A stretch of 64,000 bases of DNA from Plantago ovata (GCA_028274465.1 CM051456.1:22167033-22231032), one strand, 5' to 3'. Numbered from the stretch's first letter, positions 21,879 through 33,142 are shown. Numbers and translations: made by a program. The notes: generated by a model from the sequence alone, not told the origin.

Positions 21879-24524
21879 ATGCTCATTCAATCTCCCCCTC
21901 TCTCAAACCACCATCTCTACACCCTAGCATCCAATCACCTCAAAAACCTCCAATTCCCTCCTAAATCAAAGTCCAGGTTTTCCAATTCATTCAAAAAGGT
22001 GGTATCTTTTTCAACATTCACTTCAACTAAAACCAAACATATGACTTGTTCGATTGGATGTAATAGTATTGGCCAAATTTTACAACAAGAAGAACATGAT
22101 GATGGGTTTTACATGAGAAGATGCGTGGAGCTTGCTAAGAAAGCAATTGGGTTCACAAGTCCTAATCCAATGGTTGGTTGTGTCATTGTCAAAGATGGTC
22201 AAATTGTTGGGGAAGGCTTTCATCCCAAAGCTGGTCAGCCTCATGCTGAGGTTTATTGATTTTCATCTCTCTTCATTATTTGGTTTCTCTTTTCAGCTTT
22301 GCTTGTCAAGATATTATTTCTCTGTTTTGTTTTATTTTATGTTACTTTGCTGATATGGTATTGTTCAGCATTTTTCACATTTTGCACTCATTAGTTGATT
22401 AAATGTTGTATTTACGACTTTACGTGTGTATTCGAGAGTCAAATGATGATATTGCTATCTGTCAATGAATCAACTAAGCATTTTTTGGTGACTGTTTGGG
22501 TGGGTTAGTGTTGCAACATATGTGGAAGCAAGTTTGGAGATTTTCATGCTAGAAGAGGTCTAATAAACGCATATAGTTGATAGATACGTCAAGTGCCGCC
22601 TTTGTTTTAAAGTCTTGACTGATATGCTAGAAATACATTAGCTGTGGTTGCAACTTGCAATAAACAATTGAGAAGTTCTTTCTGTAATTTGGATGATATT
22701 ATGGTTTAGCAAGTTCGGGGGTATGTTCTATGGTTTTCAATAGGCTACAAAAGACCAAGGATGAATGTCTTTGTGTAAGATTGTAAGGTCAAAGACTTTA
22801 TTTTCATGACTGTACTTTGTTGTTCTGTTTAAACTCTGAATATCTCAATGTTACTAGTTTTATAGAATGATGATTGTTGTTTTCTTGTTGATTGATTGAT
22901 ACTATAAATAAACTGACTAATGAAAGTACAGGTTTTTGCTCTCAGAGATGCAGGAGATTTGGCTGAGAATGGAACAGCATACGTGAGTTTGGAACCATGT
23001 AACCACTATGGAAGAACTCCACCTTGCTCTGAAGCACTCATCAAAGCCAAAGTGAAAAAGGTGGTGGTTGGTATGGTGGATCAAAATCCTCTAGTAGCTT
23101 CAACCGGCTTAAAAAAACTTCAAGACGCTGGTATAGAAGTGATAGTTGGAGTGGAGGAGGAAATGTGCAAAAAGCTCAATGAATCCTTTACCCATCTAAT
23201 GCTCACTGGAAAACCATTTGTTACTCTGAGGTACTTCAAGATCTTCTCTAGCTGCTAGTGTATCTAGTATAGGTGTAGCTTATGCTGAGTTACATGCGAA
23301 ATCACCCACATCTTATTTCTGACTGGCCATAAATTCCCCGCGTTAAATTAATTTTCCACAAATATCAACTCATGTTACAGCATTAAACATATGATATGCC
23401 ACCCACAACCCGAAAATGAAATATACTTGCTAGCTAGTCAACTAAATTTTTACCGGGATGCGGACTCTATTTTCTCCTTTTCCAAAATGAGTTTCATGAT
23501 TTACTTCTTTATATTCTGTACTTCATCTGGTTCTTTTACCTTTTCAAATGTTCATGATCGTATTCTTATTCTAGTTAAACTGTTTTTTTCTGTCATTTTA
23601 TGTCTACTACTTGCGGTAAAAGTTCAATCCATTTGAATGCACATTCTGGTCTGATTTGGCCAGTATGAAATTATACTCTTAACAAGTTTGTGTGTGTTTG
23701 GGGGGGGGGGGGGTTGCGGATCACTTTACGCGGAACTTAGACGACATGTGAAATATTTCGGCTAATTAATCCACATAGGAAATAGTATGCAGTTAGGGGT
23801 CAACGGGTGGTTTCTGCACCTTCTATCAATTGTTCTATTGTGTTTGATGACATGGCTTGGTGATGTTTATTGACTATTTTCTTCTTGTGGTTACATTGTT
23901 GATTATCCATTTGCATAAATGTTGAATAGGTATTCCATCTCACTTGATGGTCAATTTGTAAACCAACTTGGTACTGAAGCCGAGGAATGTGGTGGATATT
24001 ATTCCAAATTGTTGCAAGAATATGATGCGGTAGTACTTTCCTCCACATCAATAACAGAGGTATCCTTCCCTTCATCTAAAGAACCTGGCGCCAATCAACC
24101 CCTTAAGCTTGTGCTGTCAAAATGTTCAAATTCCCCTATTAAGATACCTGCTTTCTCCACCAATGTTGTTTCTAAAGTAATAATAATGTCCGAGGGAAAC
24201 ACAAGTACAGAGCCAGAAATAAGTCAAGAAGGAATTGAGACAGTATCTTTTGATAGAATAAGATTAATGGAAATATTGGAACACTGCAAGAGTCAAGGGT
24301 TCTGTAACGTATTACTAGATTTGATGGGTAATCTTGCTGACTTTGAGGATATACTTAAAGACGGTTTACAACAGAATTTGATCCAGAAAGTTGTGGTGGA
24401 GGTATTGCCTCGTTTGGGTGGTGATGGAGAAAGTGTTTCAAGTTTGATAAATCTAAAAGCAGATGTAAAGAATTTGACATCAAGGGTCTCTGGTAAGAGT
24501 GTGTTACTGGAAGGCTATTTATGA
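21879..24524 (+). CDS. PYRD: Plastid diaminohydroxyphosphoribosylaminopyrimidine deaminase (riboflavin pathway, PyrD)
   Basis: Three exons: 21879-22250, 22932-23230 and 23930-24524, all GT/AG, joined in frame to 421 residues, close to the known plant enzyme length. Residues 1 to about 70 are Ser/Thr/Lys-rich and look like a plastid transit peptide. A cytidine-deaminase-type zinc domain follows: [20 protein letters not shown], the HAE motif at the exon 1/2 junction, and the second zinc site [14 protein letters not shown]. The C-terminal part ([10 protein letters not shown]...) is the reductase-like domain, degenerate in plant PyrD. The enzyme deaminates the pyrimidine product of GTP cyclohydrolase II, the second step of riboflavin synthesis. 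The Met at 21879 is chosen because the transit peptide starts there; an in-frame upstream Met at 21771 lies in LINE leader. A LINE ends about 75 bp upstream, pointing the other way. Confidence 0.92.
23700..23713. repeat. Poly-G run in PYRD intron 2
   Basis: Fourteen consecutive G after TGTGTGTTT, inside the second intron. Length-variable and error-prone; no other role is visible. Confidence 0.85.
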
Positions 24525-25131
24525 TGGAACTTATTGGAAGTATGTACGGTTATCAGATTTGAAACAAAGAGATCGTAAATGCCATATTTTAAATTCAAAT
24601 TGTGTGGTGTGATCGTTGTCGAAGTATAGAGGTGAAAGCGTTTGAAGCATTAGGGTTTGATTTTGTTGTTCGGTCTGACTGTTTCTACGACCTGTAATCT
24701 ATTTTGTGTACAAGTAGTAGTACTGATTTGGAGAATTGATGTAGTGATGGATTCATAGTTAACGGAACTGTTCTTTGGCATCATCAGTCCTGAAATGCAT
24801 TTGACATTTTTGTTCTCATCTGAGCAAAACATTAGACCAACTCCAGCAGCGGTTCGGCTGCTGGAGTTTTGGCTAGCCGAGACCAGCTGAAACGCTCAAG
24901 CAGCGATTCGGCCAGCATCAGCTATGTGGTGCGCCTCATAGAGTTTTTTATTTTTTGCAATGGTCCGATGAAATCAAATGGACTTCATGTGATTCATTTG
25001 CAGACTCATTTGATTTGATTTCATCTGAGATATATTCCATTGATGAGCTTATGGATTTATAATAAGCATATGAAACACGTATGAAGCACATATCTATGGT
25101 ATAGTCAATAGTGGTTTTTTAATTGTTTGAC
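24525..25131. other. PYRD 3' flank with a perfect 12-bp hairpin
   Basis: The 3' UTR probably extends to about 24830. At 24839-24868 AACTCCAGCAGC and GCTGCTGGAGTT form a perfect stem around GGTTCG. Related GCAGCGATTCGGCC follows at 24900, suggesting the edge of a small GC-richer insert. No coding frame is supported. Confidence 0.55.
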
Positions 25132-25360
25132 GAAGTCTTGTGAGAGACCGTCTATACTCAACTTAAAAGTAGACTGTGCTATGTATTTAACAAAACATAG
25201 ATGTTATTAAAATTAAACAGCTATGTTGTTAACATGGTGTATTTTGTATTTATAAAAAACATCTACATTGTTAAGTATACACCCTATATCTTTTTATAAT
25301 AATCCTTATATTTGTCTGTCAATGTTTATCTTAAAATTGACCGTCTCTCATGAGACTTGC
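25132..25360. mobile_element. MITE, about 229 bp, GAGACCGTC-type ends
   Basis: Left end AAGTCTTGTGAGAGACCGTC is matched in inverted orientation by GACCGTCTCTCATGAGACTT at 25339-25358, and the match extends inward through a TTAAAA-containing block. The interior is AT-rich and non-coding. No clear target duplication was seen. Confidence 0.75.
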
Positions 25361-26349
25361 TTTTTTACTTTGCTCATTTTACTTCCTGTGATTTGTGTGT
25401 GTTATTCTGTAAACTGGTTTAAACATGGAGTCTTGTCTGGGTGTTGATCTGTTTAGTAAACACACTGAACCCAATACTGTTAACCCCTTTCTCTTTTCTC
25501 GGAACCTTGCGTTTCCCCAACTCTTTGGCTAGCAAGTACGCCTTCTCTCCTATCCCCCGCCACCCGTGTCGTTGGTATTAAATCTGATTTCATCAAGGAG
25601 AGTACACTCAAGGCCATCACCGCATCGCCCAATCTGGTATTTACATACTCTTTCAATCACTCATAATTCTGCTAATGCTCGATTGTATTAATCATTTTCA
25701 TTCATGATGATGGTTGTGATTTAATTACGTCAAGTATCCTATTATTCAGCACAATGCAGCATAATTGTAGTAGGTAGCAATTGTAGTAGACTAGTAGTGA
25801 TACTTAATTGTGAAATGATCTCAAATGTTCAATTGTATTTGTTCACTGTGATTTGTTCTGATTCTTCGGGGATTTACTGTAACTAACCTGTTCTCCCATT
25901 ATCATGTATTGACTGATGACGATACGACAGCAAGTATTTTGGAACCCTGCTGCTTGATTATCTTTCATACTGGTAGATTTTATGAAAAAAAAAAAAGGGT
26001 GCAAGTTTGGAAATCTGCTGTTTCGGTAATCTTTCATACCGGTATACTTCCAAGAACAGAAAAAAGATGCAAATTGATAGCTGCAATTAATTTGAGCAAC
26101 TGAGGAAAGCAGGCTGTCTGATTATTTTGTTATTTGGAAGTGACAGATTCTCAAAATTCTCATGAATAGCTACTTATGACCAGTGACAGATTTTTAACAT
26201 GAAATCTTGCGGTAGCTTTATTAGATTCTTCAATCAGGATTCAGCTATTGATAGTAGTCTAGTTATTATTCACTTGTTTTCTTGTTATATCTTGAAATCA
26301 ACTGGCTGGCTACTTGTTATACAGCTGTGTTGTGTTTTCATTATATGCA
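25361..26349. other. Spacer upstream of the PDH E1-alpha pseudogene, possible relic of its 5' exon
   Basis: Around 25500-25640 a stretch that reads VVGIKSDFIKESTLKAITAS ends at a possible donor (CTG|GTATTT at 25637). It could be a decayed transit-peptide exon of the pseudogene, but I cannot match it to the family. The rest is AT-rich with nothing recognised. Confidence 0.3.
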
Positions 26350-28120
26350 GTTGATCTTCAAAGAAGAGGGTTGGTATTGTACAGAGGACATGTATTTGGG
26401 AAGAGCCTTTGAGGACATACGTGCTCAGATGTATTACAGAGGTAAAATGTTTGGACTTGTTTCCTTGTACAATGGTCATGAAGCCGTTTCCACTGGCTTC
26501 ATCAAGCTTCTAAAGAAAGAGGACTGTATTGTGAGCATTTACCGTGACCATGTCCATGCTTTGAGCAAAGGACTCCCTGCAAGGCAGGTGATGAGCGAGC
26601 TGTTTGGCAAGACCACCGGTTGTTGCAGGGGCCAGGGAGGTTCCATGCATATGTTCTCGAAGGAGTACAATGTTCTTGGTGAGTTTGCTTGCATTGGAGA
26701 AGGCATTCCTGTTGCTGCAGGAGCTGCCTCACTAGCAAGTACAAGAGAGAGGTTTTGCAGGAGGACTGCGACGAGGTGACACTTGCATTCTTCGGAGATG
26801 GGACTTGCAACAACGGCCAGTTCTTTGAGTGCTTGAACATGGCTGCATTGTAGAAGCTTCCAGTTGTATTTGTTGTTGAGAACAATTTGTGGGCCATTGG
26901 GATGAACCATTTGAGGGCTACCTCTATCCTCAGATTTGGAAGAAAGGCCCCGCATTCGCCCCGCATTCGGGATGCCTGGTGTCCATGTTGATTGTGTGGA
27001 TGTTGAAGGTAAGGGAGGTTGACCTACAGGTTAAGAGGACACTCTGGGGCAGATCCCGATGAGCTCCGCAACCCTGGTGAGTGAGAGCATTCTCAACTAA
27101 ATTTTGATTTCCGTACATGCTGTTTGGATTGTTTTTTATTGGTGTGTCTAATGGAAGATTTAGGATGCTGAGTTGATTTGTTTTGGCTTGGAATTTGATT
27201 GATATACGTATATACAAAGTGCAATTAGAAAATTTAGATGCCAGAAGAGTAATCAGGAAGTATGCATATTGTGTGGGTGCAACTAATTTTGATTGTAAAA
27301 ATGTATCGAACATTGGGGGAAATGTGAACCAGTAGTTCGTGAATGATTAACATTAGAATCTTGCCCGAAAATACCATTGGTTGCAAATACATTTCTGCTG
27401 TACTTTTAGTTTTGCTAGTATCAATTTCTTATTCCTGCTCATTGTTTTCAGGAGTGGATTATTTACTAGGAATATATAGTTTTTGAAAACAAACTACTGT
27501 ATTCATGGGCGGCTGTGGCAAGAGTTTTGGACTCCTATCCACAAGTGGGATAAATGAAATATGTTTGTATTTTTTCACGTTACACCTGAACTAGGCGAAA
27601 GTCGAGTAACATTCTAGTGAATCAATTGATTTCAATAATGTGATAAATCGTAATGCTATTGCACCTGTTGTATCTTACATCTGACTTGTGCACGTAAATA
27701 GCTGTTATATTAAATTACCCATCTGATTTATGGTTGATGACACAAGCCTTCATATTGCAAATTTAACGACCGCAATTTCTTATATCATGTTGCATGTCCA
27801 TACCACATGTTATAACAAATAATTTGTTTGGTTTGGCAGCTGAGAAGGCACACTAAGCTGCCAGAGATCCTATTCCTACCCTGAAGAAATACTTACTGGA
27901 AAATAAGTTGGCTACCGAAGCATATCTAAAAGCCCTAGAAAAGAAGGTCGACGAGGAGGTTGAAGAGGCTGTTGACTTTGCTCACGAAAGTCCTGTTCCT
28001 GCTCGAAACCAGTTGCTAGAGAATGTATTCGCAGATCCAAGAGGATTTGGCATTGGACCTGATGGAAAGTACAGGTGCGAGGATCCTAAATTTACTGAAG
28101 GAACTGCTCAAGTCCAATAA
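26350..28120 (+). pseudogene. Plastid pyruvate dehydrogenase E1-alpha, decayed duplicate
   Basis: Two exon remnants, 26350-27076 and 27840-28120, with the intron between them kept. The first reads [31 protein letters not shown], the [11 protein letters not shown] block, [15 protein letters not shown], then in another frame [19 protein letters not shown] with the thiamine-diphosphate GDG...N motif. The second reads KKYLLENKLATEAYLKALEK...LLENVFADPRGFGIGPDGKY. This matches the plastid rather than the mitochondrial subunit. Damage: a one-base loss near 26729, TAG at 26851-26853, an 11-bp tandem duplication near 26950-26972, a two-base loss and about 60 bp missing before 27018, and TAA at 27854-27856. 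The kept intron shows a DNA duplicate, not a retrocopy. A working copy must exist elsewhere. Confidence 0.9.
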
Positions 28121-28500
28121 ACTGAAATTAAACATATATACATCCCTGCAGTTCAGGAAGTACACACTGTTGCATCTAGTATTTATCGCTGTACTCAAAT
28201 ACTTACCATTGTTCTGATATTGTTGTCTAGTGCTTCTAATTTACCATCTAGTATGCCAAGATTTGAAATAACAACCAACAATTGTACATAGAATGATAGT
28301 TTGGTTTCTGCAAGTATTGTAGTAATTATTATAAATGAAGGTGTTAGGTGTGTATGTAACAAAACGTTCATATTTATTATCTCAGGACAAGACATGTAAG
28401 TTATCTACTTCGTATTTCTTTAGTTTCATTGAGGCCAATTATGGAACAATCTATTCCAAAGTGTCTGATTATCCAGATTGGGAATGAAATAAAATAGGTA
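28121..28500. other. Spacer after the PDH pseudogene
   Basis: Probably former 3' UTR. It contains GTTGCATCTAGTATTT (near 28168), a 16-base string also found twice near 32960 and 33143 downstream of the NLR gene. No gene seen. Confidence 0.5.
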
Positions 28501-28660
28501 AAATTAATTGGACCCCCCCTGTGTTTGTTGTATTAACTTCTCATATCCATGCACCATTAGAAATTATATCGACCCCCCTGCCATTAGTGAAATTTTACAT
28601 AGACGGTGCATGAGTATGAAAAATTAATGCAACAAACTCAGTGGGTGTGTAGTTAATTTT
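28501..28660. mobile_element. Small hairpin MITE, about 160 bp
   Basis: The 54-bp left arm (TTAATTGGACC, GTGTTTGTTGTATTAAC, CTCATATCCATGCACC) is matched inverted by the right arm at 28607-28660 (GGTGCATGAGTATGAAAAAT, ATGCAACAAACTCAG, GTAGTTAATT). About 50 bp separate the arms. It lies 150 bp upstream of the NLR start codon, so it could be part of that promoter. No coding content. Confidence 0.75.
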
Positions 28661-28807
28661 CCAATGAAATAACTAGTGTAAGAAGACTTTGGAGTCATTG
28701 ACTCTGTACAGTATACACTGCATTACAGAGAAGTATTTTCATCTACCTTGAGCACAAAGTTTTTCTTGGCTGAGTTTTGTTCTGATTAATCCTTCTGAAT
28801 TTGAAAC

Positions 28808-31800
28808 ATGGAGTCACTTGTTGCTGCTCTTGTGAAGACTGTCCTGGAAAATCTTGGTTCTGCTGTTCTTCAAGAGATTGGTCTTGTTTGGGGCTTGAAG
28901 GATGAGCTGGACAATCTTGAAAGCATATTCACTGCAGTCCAATATGTGCTCAAGGATGCTGAAGTGAAGCAGAGGAAGAGCGAGGCTGTACGTGACTGGC
29001 TACGAAAGCTCAAGGAGGCTGCTTATGATGCTGAGAACATACTGGATGAGGTTGCGACGGAAGGCCTTAAGCGAAGGGTTGACTCTGAAAAAGGTAAGAT
29101 TCACAAACTTGATGCCTTTTTGTCAAAGCGTAATTCGTTCATATTCAATTCCAGAATCTCTGGTAGGGTAAAGAAGATAAGGAAAAGGTTAGATGCTATA
29201 TCTGATGAGAGAATTAAGTTTCAGTTGGGGGAAGAGGTGGTGGTATCAGCTAATCGAGTTAGTGATATATCAGGAAGTAGAGAAACTAGTTCATTAGTGA
29301 ATGAATCAGAAATAATTGGAAGGCATGACGAACGAGATATGATTATTGAGAAGTTGGTAGATGCTTACGATCGAGATGATCTTTCTGTCTATGCTATATG
29401 TGGCATGGGTGGAATAGGGAAAACGACCCTTTCACAACTGGTGTATAATGATAGGAGAGTCGAGGGACATTTTGATCTGCGGATTTGGGTATGCGCATCT
29501 GATGATTTCAGCATTAAAAGGCTGATTAGAGCAATTATAGAATCCATGGGAGGAAGTCAGTGCAATGTTTCGGAGTTGGATCCGCTGCTGCATTCTCTTC
29601 GAGAAACGTTGAGGGACAAAAGATATCTATTGGTGTTGGATGACATTTGGAATGAAAATCATAGCTTGTGGGAATGTCTGAAAGAAACATTAGAATGTGG
29701 TGCAAAAGGCAGTGCACTGATGGTAACAACCCGGATTGAGAAAGTTGCCACTATGATGTCTACGATCAGCATACACCATTTACAGTATTTGTCAGAAGAA
29801 GATTCTTGGTTGTTATTCAGGCGGCGAGCATTTGCACCCGGTGTGAGGATGGAAAGAGAATTTGAAACAATTGGTAAGGAAATCGTAAGAAAATGTGGTG
29901 GTGTACCTTTGGCTGTAAAGGCTATCGGAAGCTTAATGAGATATAAGAGCAGTGAGAGTGAGTGGTTAGCAATTCAATCAAGTGAAACCTGGCAGGTATC
30001 TGACGATGAAAATGGTATCATACCTGTATTGAGGCTAAGCTATGATAATCTGACACCACAAATGAGGCAATGTATCGCGTATTGTTGCATATTTCCCAAG
30101 GATTATGATATGCATGAGGACAAGTTAGTTCAGCTATGGATGGCAAATGGTTTTGTATCCTCTGATGGCCAAACAGATTTACCCCTCACTGCTCGTTTGA
30201 TTTTCAAAGAATTGGTTTGGAGATCATTTTTTCAAGATGTCAAGAGAGACAACGAGGGTATAAAAGTGGTGTGCAAAATGCATGATCTTATGCATGATTT
30301 AGCAGAATCTGTTATGAGAAAAGAAACGCTTATCTTTGATCATGTTAAAGTGATTAAAATCCCCAAAACACTTCGTCACTTGTCTCTCCGACGTGCGCCA
30401 TATGGTGTGGTTTTCAGAGACAAGGATAAGCTAAAATTATCAGTTGGTAATTCTTTGCGCTCACTTATTAATCTGGATGGAGGAGTAACACCAGATTGCA
30501 TAGAACGTTTTACTTTCTTTCTTTCAGAGCAACCGTATATAAGAGTACTGTTGGATTTGGACTTGTGTACTTACAGGGCCGAGAAGTTGCCACATGTACT
30601 AAGCAAACTGGAGCACCTTAGGTTCCTTTCAATGCATTGTTTAGGTATCAAAACTTTAACCGAGTCCCTGAGTCGTCTCCACAACCTTCAAACATTGCAG
30701 CTGATAAATGGTCAGTCATTGATTGAGTTGCCTAAAGGTTTGAAGTACCTGAAAAAGCTCTGTTTTCTAGATATCATGTCTTGCTATTCACTTGTTTGTA
30801 CACCACCTGGACTAGGAGAATTAACTTGTCTGCAAGAGCTAAGTATCTTCATTGTTGGTGAACATTCAGCTCATAAACTAGAGCAACTGAAGGATTTAAA
30901 TCTTGGAGGATGTTTGAGCATCAAGGGTCTTGATCATGTAAGAAATTTTGGGGATGCTAAAAGCGCCAACTTGGTCAGAAAAGTGAATCTCAAGTCTCTG
31001 TCTTTGTCTTGGAGAGAAGCCATCAGACTCGACTCAGCTCAACATTATGAAGAAGTTCTCGAGGGTCTTCAACCCAATCAGAATATTGAAAGGATACAGA
31101 TTGTGTCATATCAAGGTTTAAGGTTCCCAAAGTGGATGTCAACTCTATGTTTCAAAAATCTAGACAAAAGGACTCTGAGATCCTGCAATGTTTGTGAATG
31201 CCTTCCTCCCATTGGAAAATTACCATCCCTTACATGTCTGGAGCTCAGTGACATGAATTCTATCACGCGTCTTGATGCTGAATGGCTTGGATGTGGGGAA
31301 ATTTCATTTCCCGCACTGACACATCTTTCTATCACAGGCATGTCTAATCTTGAGGAATGGACCATACCCAATTCAGCTAAGAGCTTTCCTTGCTTAACTG
31401 ATCTAGAAATCAACTGCTGCCCAAAGTTGACTGTATTGCCATTTTTACCGACTCTCATGCGTTTGGGCGTATCTTTTTCTGTTAATATGGCACTGCTTAA
31501 ATCTATAGCAAGGCTTACTTCAGTTACACAATTGAGATTATCTCGCATCACTGAATCAGATGCTCTCCCAGAAGGATTATTACGGAACCACAAGGTCCTC
31601 AAGTCCCTGGAGATAATTTTTTCATCGATGAGAACTCTGTCAAATGAGCTGAATCATTTATCTGGACTCCGAAGGTTGCTCGTAAATGGTTGTCACAAGC
31701 TTGAAGTTCTACCAAATCTCAGTTCTCTGGAGAGTCTAGAAATCTTCAGTTGTGACAGCCTTACCTCAATTCCAGCAACTATGCTGGATGGTTCTTCTCT

Positions 31801-32239
31801 CAAAGACCTGAGAATCAATTATTGTAAGAAACTAAAAGACCCTTTTTTTGCGCCTCTGAGAAGTCCATCAGTGTTGCAAAATTTGTTCATAAATGGATGC
31901 CCGGAGCTTGAGAGGTTGCCAGAAAGCATTCAACAACTAACTGCTCTTAGAACCTTAAGGATAATGTATTGTGAAAGGTTGTCCACTCTATCAAATTATC
32001 TGGGCAGCCTTCAGTCATTGTCAGAAATGGATATTCACGTTTGCGAAAACTTGAAATCCCTGCCTGATTGTTTCCAGGGCCTCAAATCACTAAGAAAGCT
32101 TGACATACATGGCTGTCCTCTTTTGGAAACTAGATGCAAGAAACCAATGGGTGATGACTGGCCAAAAATATCTCATATTCCCAACATATATTTGAATAGA
32201 GAGGCTATACAGTCATTATCTTCAATCCCATGGAATTAA
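28808..32239 (+). CDS. CC-NBS-LRR disease-resistance protein (RGA-like CNL)
   Basis: An intact, intronless 1143-residue frame. Residues 1-140 form an Rx-type coiled coil with an EDVID-like AYDAENILDEV at 72-82. NB-ARC motifs are all present: P-loop GMGGIGKTT 199-207, kinase-2 LVLDDIW 275-281 with the Trp typical of CC-type proteins, RNBS-B GSALMVTTR 301-309, GLPL as CGGVPLAV 363-370, RNBS-D CIAYCCIFPKDYD, and MHD as KMHDLMHDLA 490-499. From about 520 on there are leucine-rich repeats to near the C-terminus (ELPKGLKYLKKLCFLDI and many LxxLxL units). CNLs are intracellular receptors that recognise pathogen effectors and trigger hypersensitive defence. The start Met opens the canonical coiled coil. 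No missing key residue was noticed, so it is probably functional. Candidate spliced 3' UTR exons follow. Confidence 0.95.
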   Translation: MESLVAALVKTVLENLGSAVLQEIGLVWGLKDELDNLESIFTAVQYVLKDAEVKQRKSEAVRDWLRKLKEAAYDAENILDEVATEGLKRRVDSEKGKIHKLDAFLSKRNSFIFNSRISGRVKKIRKRLDAISDERIKFQLGEEVVVSANRVSDISGSRETSSLVNESEIIGRHDERDMIIEKLVDAYDRDDLSVYAICGMGGIGKTTLSQLVYNDRRVEGHFDLRIWVCASDDFSIKRLIRAIIESMGGSQCNVSELDPLLHSLRETLRDKRYLLVLDDIWNENHSLWECLKETLECGAKGSALMVTTRIEKVATMMSTISIHHLQYLSEEDSWLLFRRRAFAPGVRMEREFETIGKEIVRKCGGVPLAVKAIGSLMRYKSSESEWLAIQSSETWQVSDDENGIIPVLRLSYDNLTPQMRQCIAYCCIFPKDYDMHEDKLVQLWMANGFVSSDGQTDLPLTARLIFKELVWRSFFQDVKRDNEGIKVVCKMHDLMHDLAESVMRKETLIFDHVKVIKIPKTLRHLSLRRAPYGVVFRDKDKLKLSVGNSLRSLINLDGGVTPDCIERFTFFLSEQPYIRVLLDLDLCTYRAEKLPHVLSKLEHLRFLSMHCLGIKTLTESLSRLHNLQTLQLINGQSLIELPKGLKYLKKLCFLDIMSCYSLVCTPPGLGELTCLQELSIFIVGEHSAHKLEQLKDLNLGGCLSIKGLDHVRNFGDAKSANLVRKVNLKSLSLSWREAIRLDSAQHYEEVLEGLQPNQNIERIQIVSYQGLRFPKWMSTLCFKNLDKRTLRSCNVCECLPPIGKLPSLTCLELSDMNSITRLDAEWLGCGEISFPALTHLSITGMSNLEEWTIPNSAKSFPCLTDLEINCCPKLTVLPFLPTLMRLGVSFSVNMALLKSIARLTSVTQLRLSRITESDALPEGLLRNHKVLKSLEIIFSSMRTLSNELNHLSGLRRLLVNGCHKLEVLPNLSSLESLEIFSCDSLTSIPATMLDGSSLKDLRINYCKKLKDPFFAPLRSPSVLQNLFINGCPELERLPESIQQLTALRTLRIMYCERLSTLSNYLGSLQSLSEMDIHVCENLKSLPDCFQGLKSLRKLDIHGCPLLETRCKKPMGDDWPKISHIPNIYLNREAIQSLSSIPWN

Positions 32240-32976
32240 GGTGTTCTTCTAGTTCTAACCATTGCACGGTCAAAATGTCTCGGTGGTGGAAGACGGAACT
32301 TTTCTCATCCAGGATCCTTTGAGGTAATTTTCTTATTATTTTGGAGATTCTCTTGTAAGATTCAATTTCTTCTTTTTCCTTGGCGGCTTGATTCTGCGTT
32401 TAACCTTGCGTCTCACTACAGGGCATTAGAGATTGGCCAAGACAAGTCTTGAAAAGGTAGAAGAGTTGCAATCAAATGTTGTCAGAGTTTTGTATCTGAT
32501 TCATTGCAACAACAAAAAGTTATATTAGATGAATTTCTATTGTCTTAGTACTAATATTATGCATCTTTTTGGTGAAACAGGCAGTAAAATGAAGGCACAT
32601 ATCATATGAAGGCTGATAACTGGAAGTTAACCGTCAGTACTGAGAAATTAAATTATTACAAGAGGTAAAATATCCTGGCAGACGTAGTTAATTTGTGCCA
32701 ACTAGATTCAATGAAACTTAATAAATTTCACAACCAGGTGCAGCTGAAAGGATAGAGCAGCAAGCAATTCTGGGAAAAAGGAAGCTCGGAATAGACACGA
32801 TAGTGCATAGTATGGTCACCTCTTGTTGGAATCTGTTAGCACCCCATGGTCATGTAATTCGATTATCAGATAAACAAGCATCCCAGATTTCACAGGTACA
32901 GTATCTGGTTAGTTTTAGCAGTGACTCAGAAAAGCAAAAACATGTCTTTGCATTACAATGTTGCATCTAGTATTTG
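32240..32976 (+). other. Probable spliced 3' UTR of the NLR gene
   Basis: No coding frame. Donor/acceptor-like pairs occur (GAG|GTAATT near 32322 with CTACAG near 32420; AAAAG|GTAGAA near 32456 with GAAACAG near 32580), as is common downstream of RGA-like genes. Transcript data are needed to fix them. Confidence 0.4.
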
Positions 32977-33142
32977 TTTTTTTGTTTTTTTTAAACGGCC
33001 AAATTTTTGTATTATATTAAATAGAAAATAGCATAAGAAATGCTACAGAAACAACACCAGGCCTAGACTAACAATCACCGCAACCCGAAAACCCCTAAAC
33101 CACAACCCGAAACCAACACCTAAACCCCTAAACTTGACTCAC
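32977..33142 (-). mobile_element. Severely 5'-truncated LINE tail (166 bp) with perfect 16-bp target duplication
   Basis: TTGCATCTAGTATTTG lies at 32961-32976 and 33143-33158. Between them, on the minus strand, the insert ends in AATTTGGCCGTTTAAA plus an A-rich tail, the same 3' terminus as the LINE at 2344-4399. The body contains ACCCGAAA/CCCCTAAAC-rich sequence. It could alternatively be a SINE sharing the LINE tail. Confidence 0.85.

Noticed and set aside
25500-25640. Possible 5' exon of the PDH E1-alpha pseudogene
   Set aside because: Reads ESTLKAITAS and ends at a donor-like site, but could not be matched to the plastid E1-alpha transit region, so it is left as a low-confidence note only.
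31111-31602. Minus-strand frame of 163 residues
   Set aside because: Antisense shadow of the LRR region of the NLR gene.
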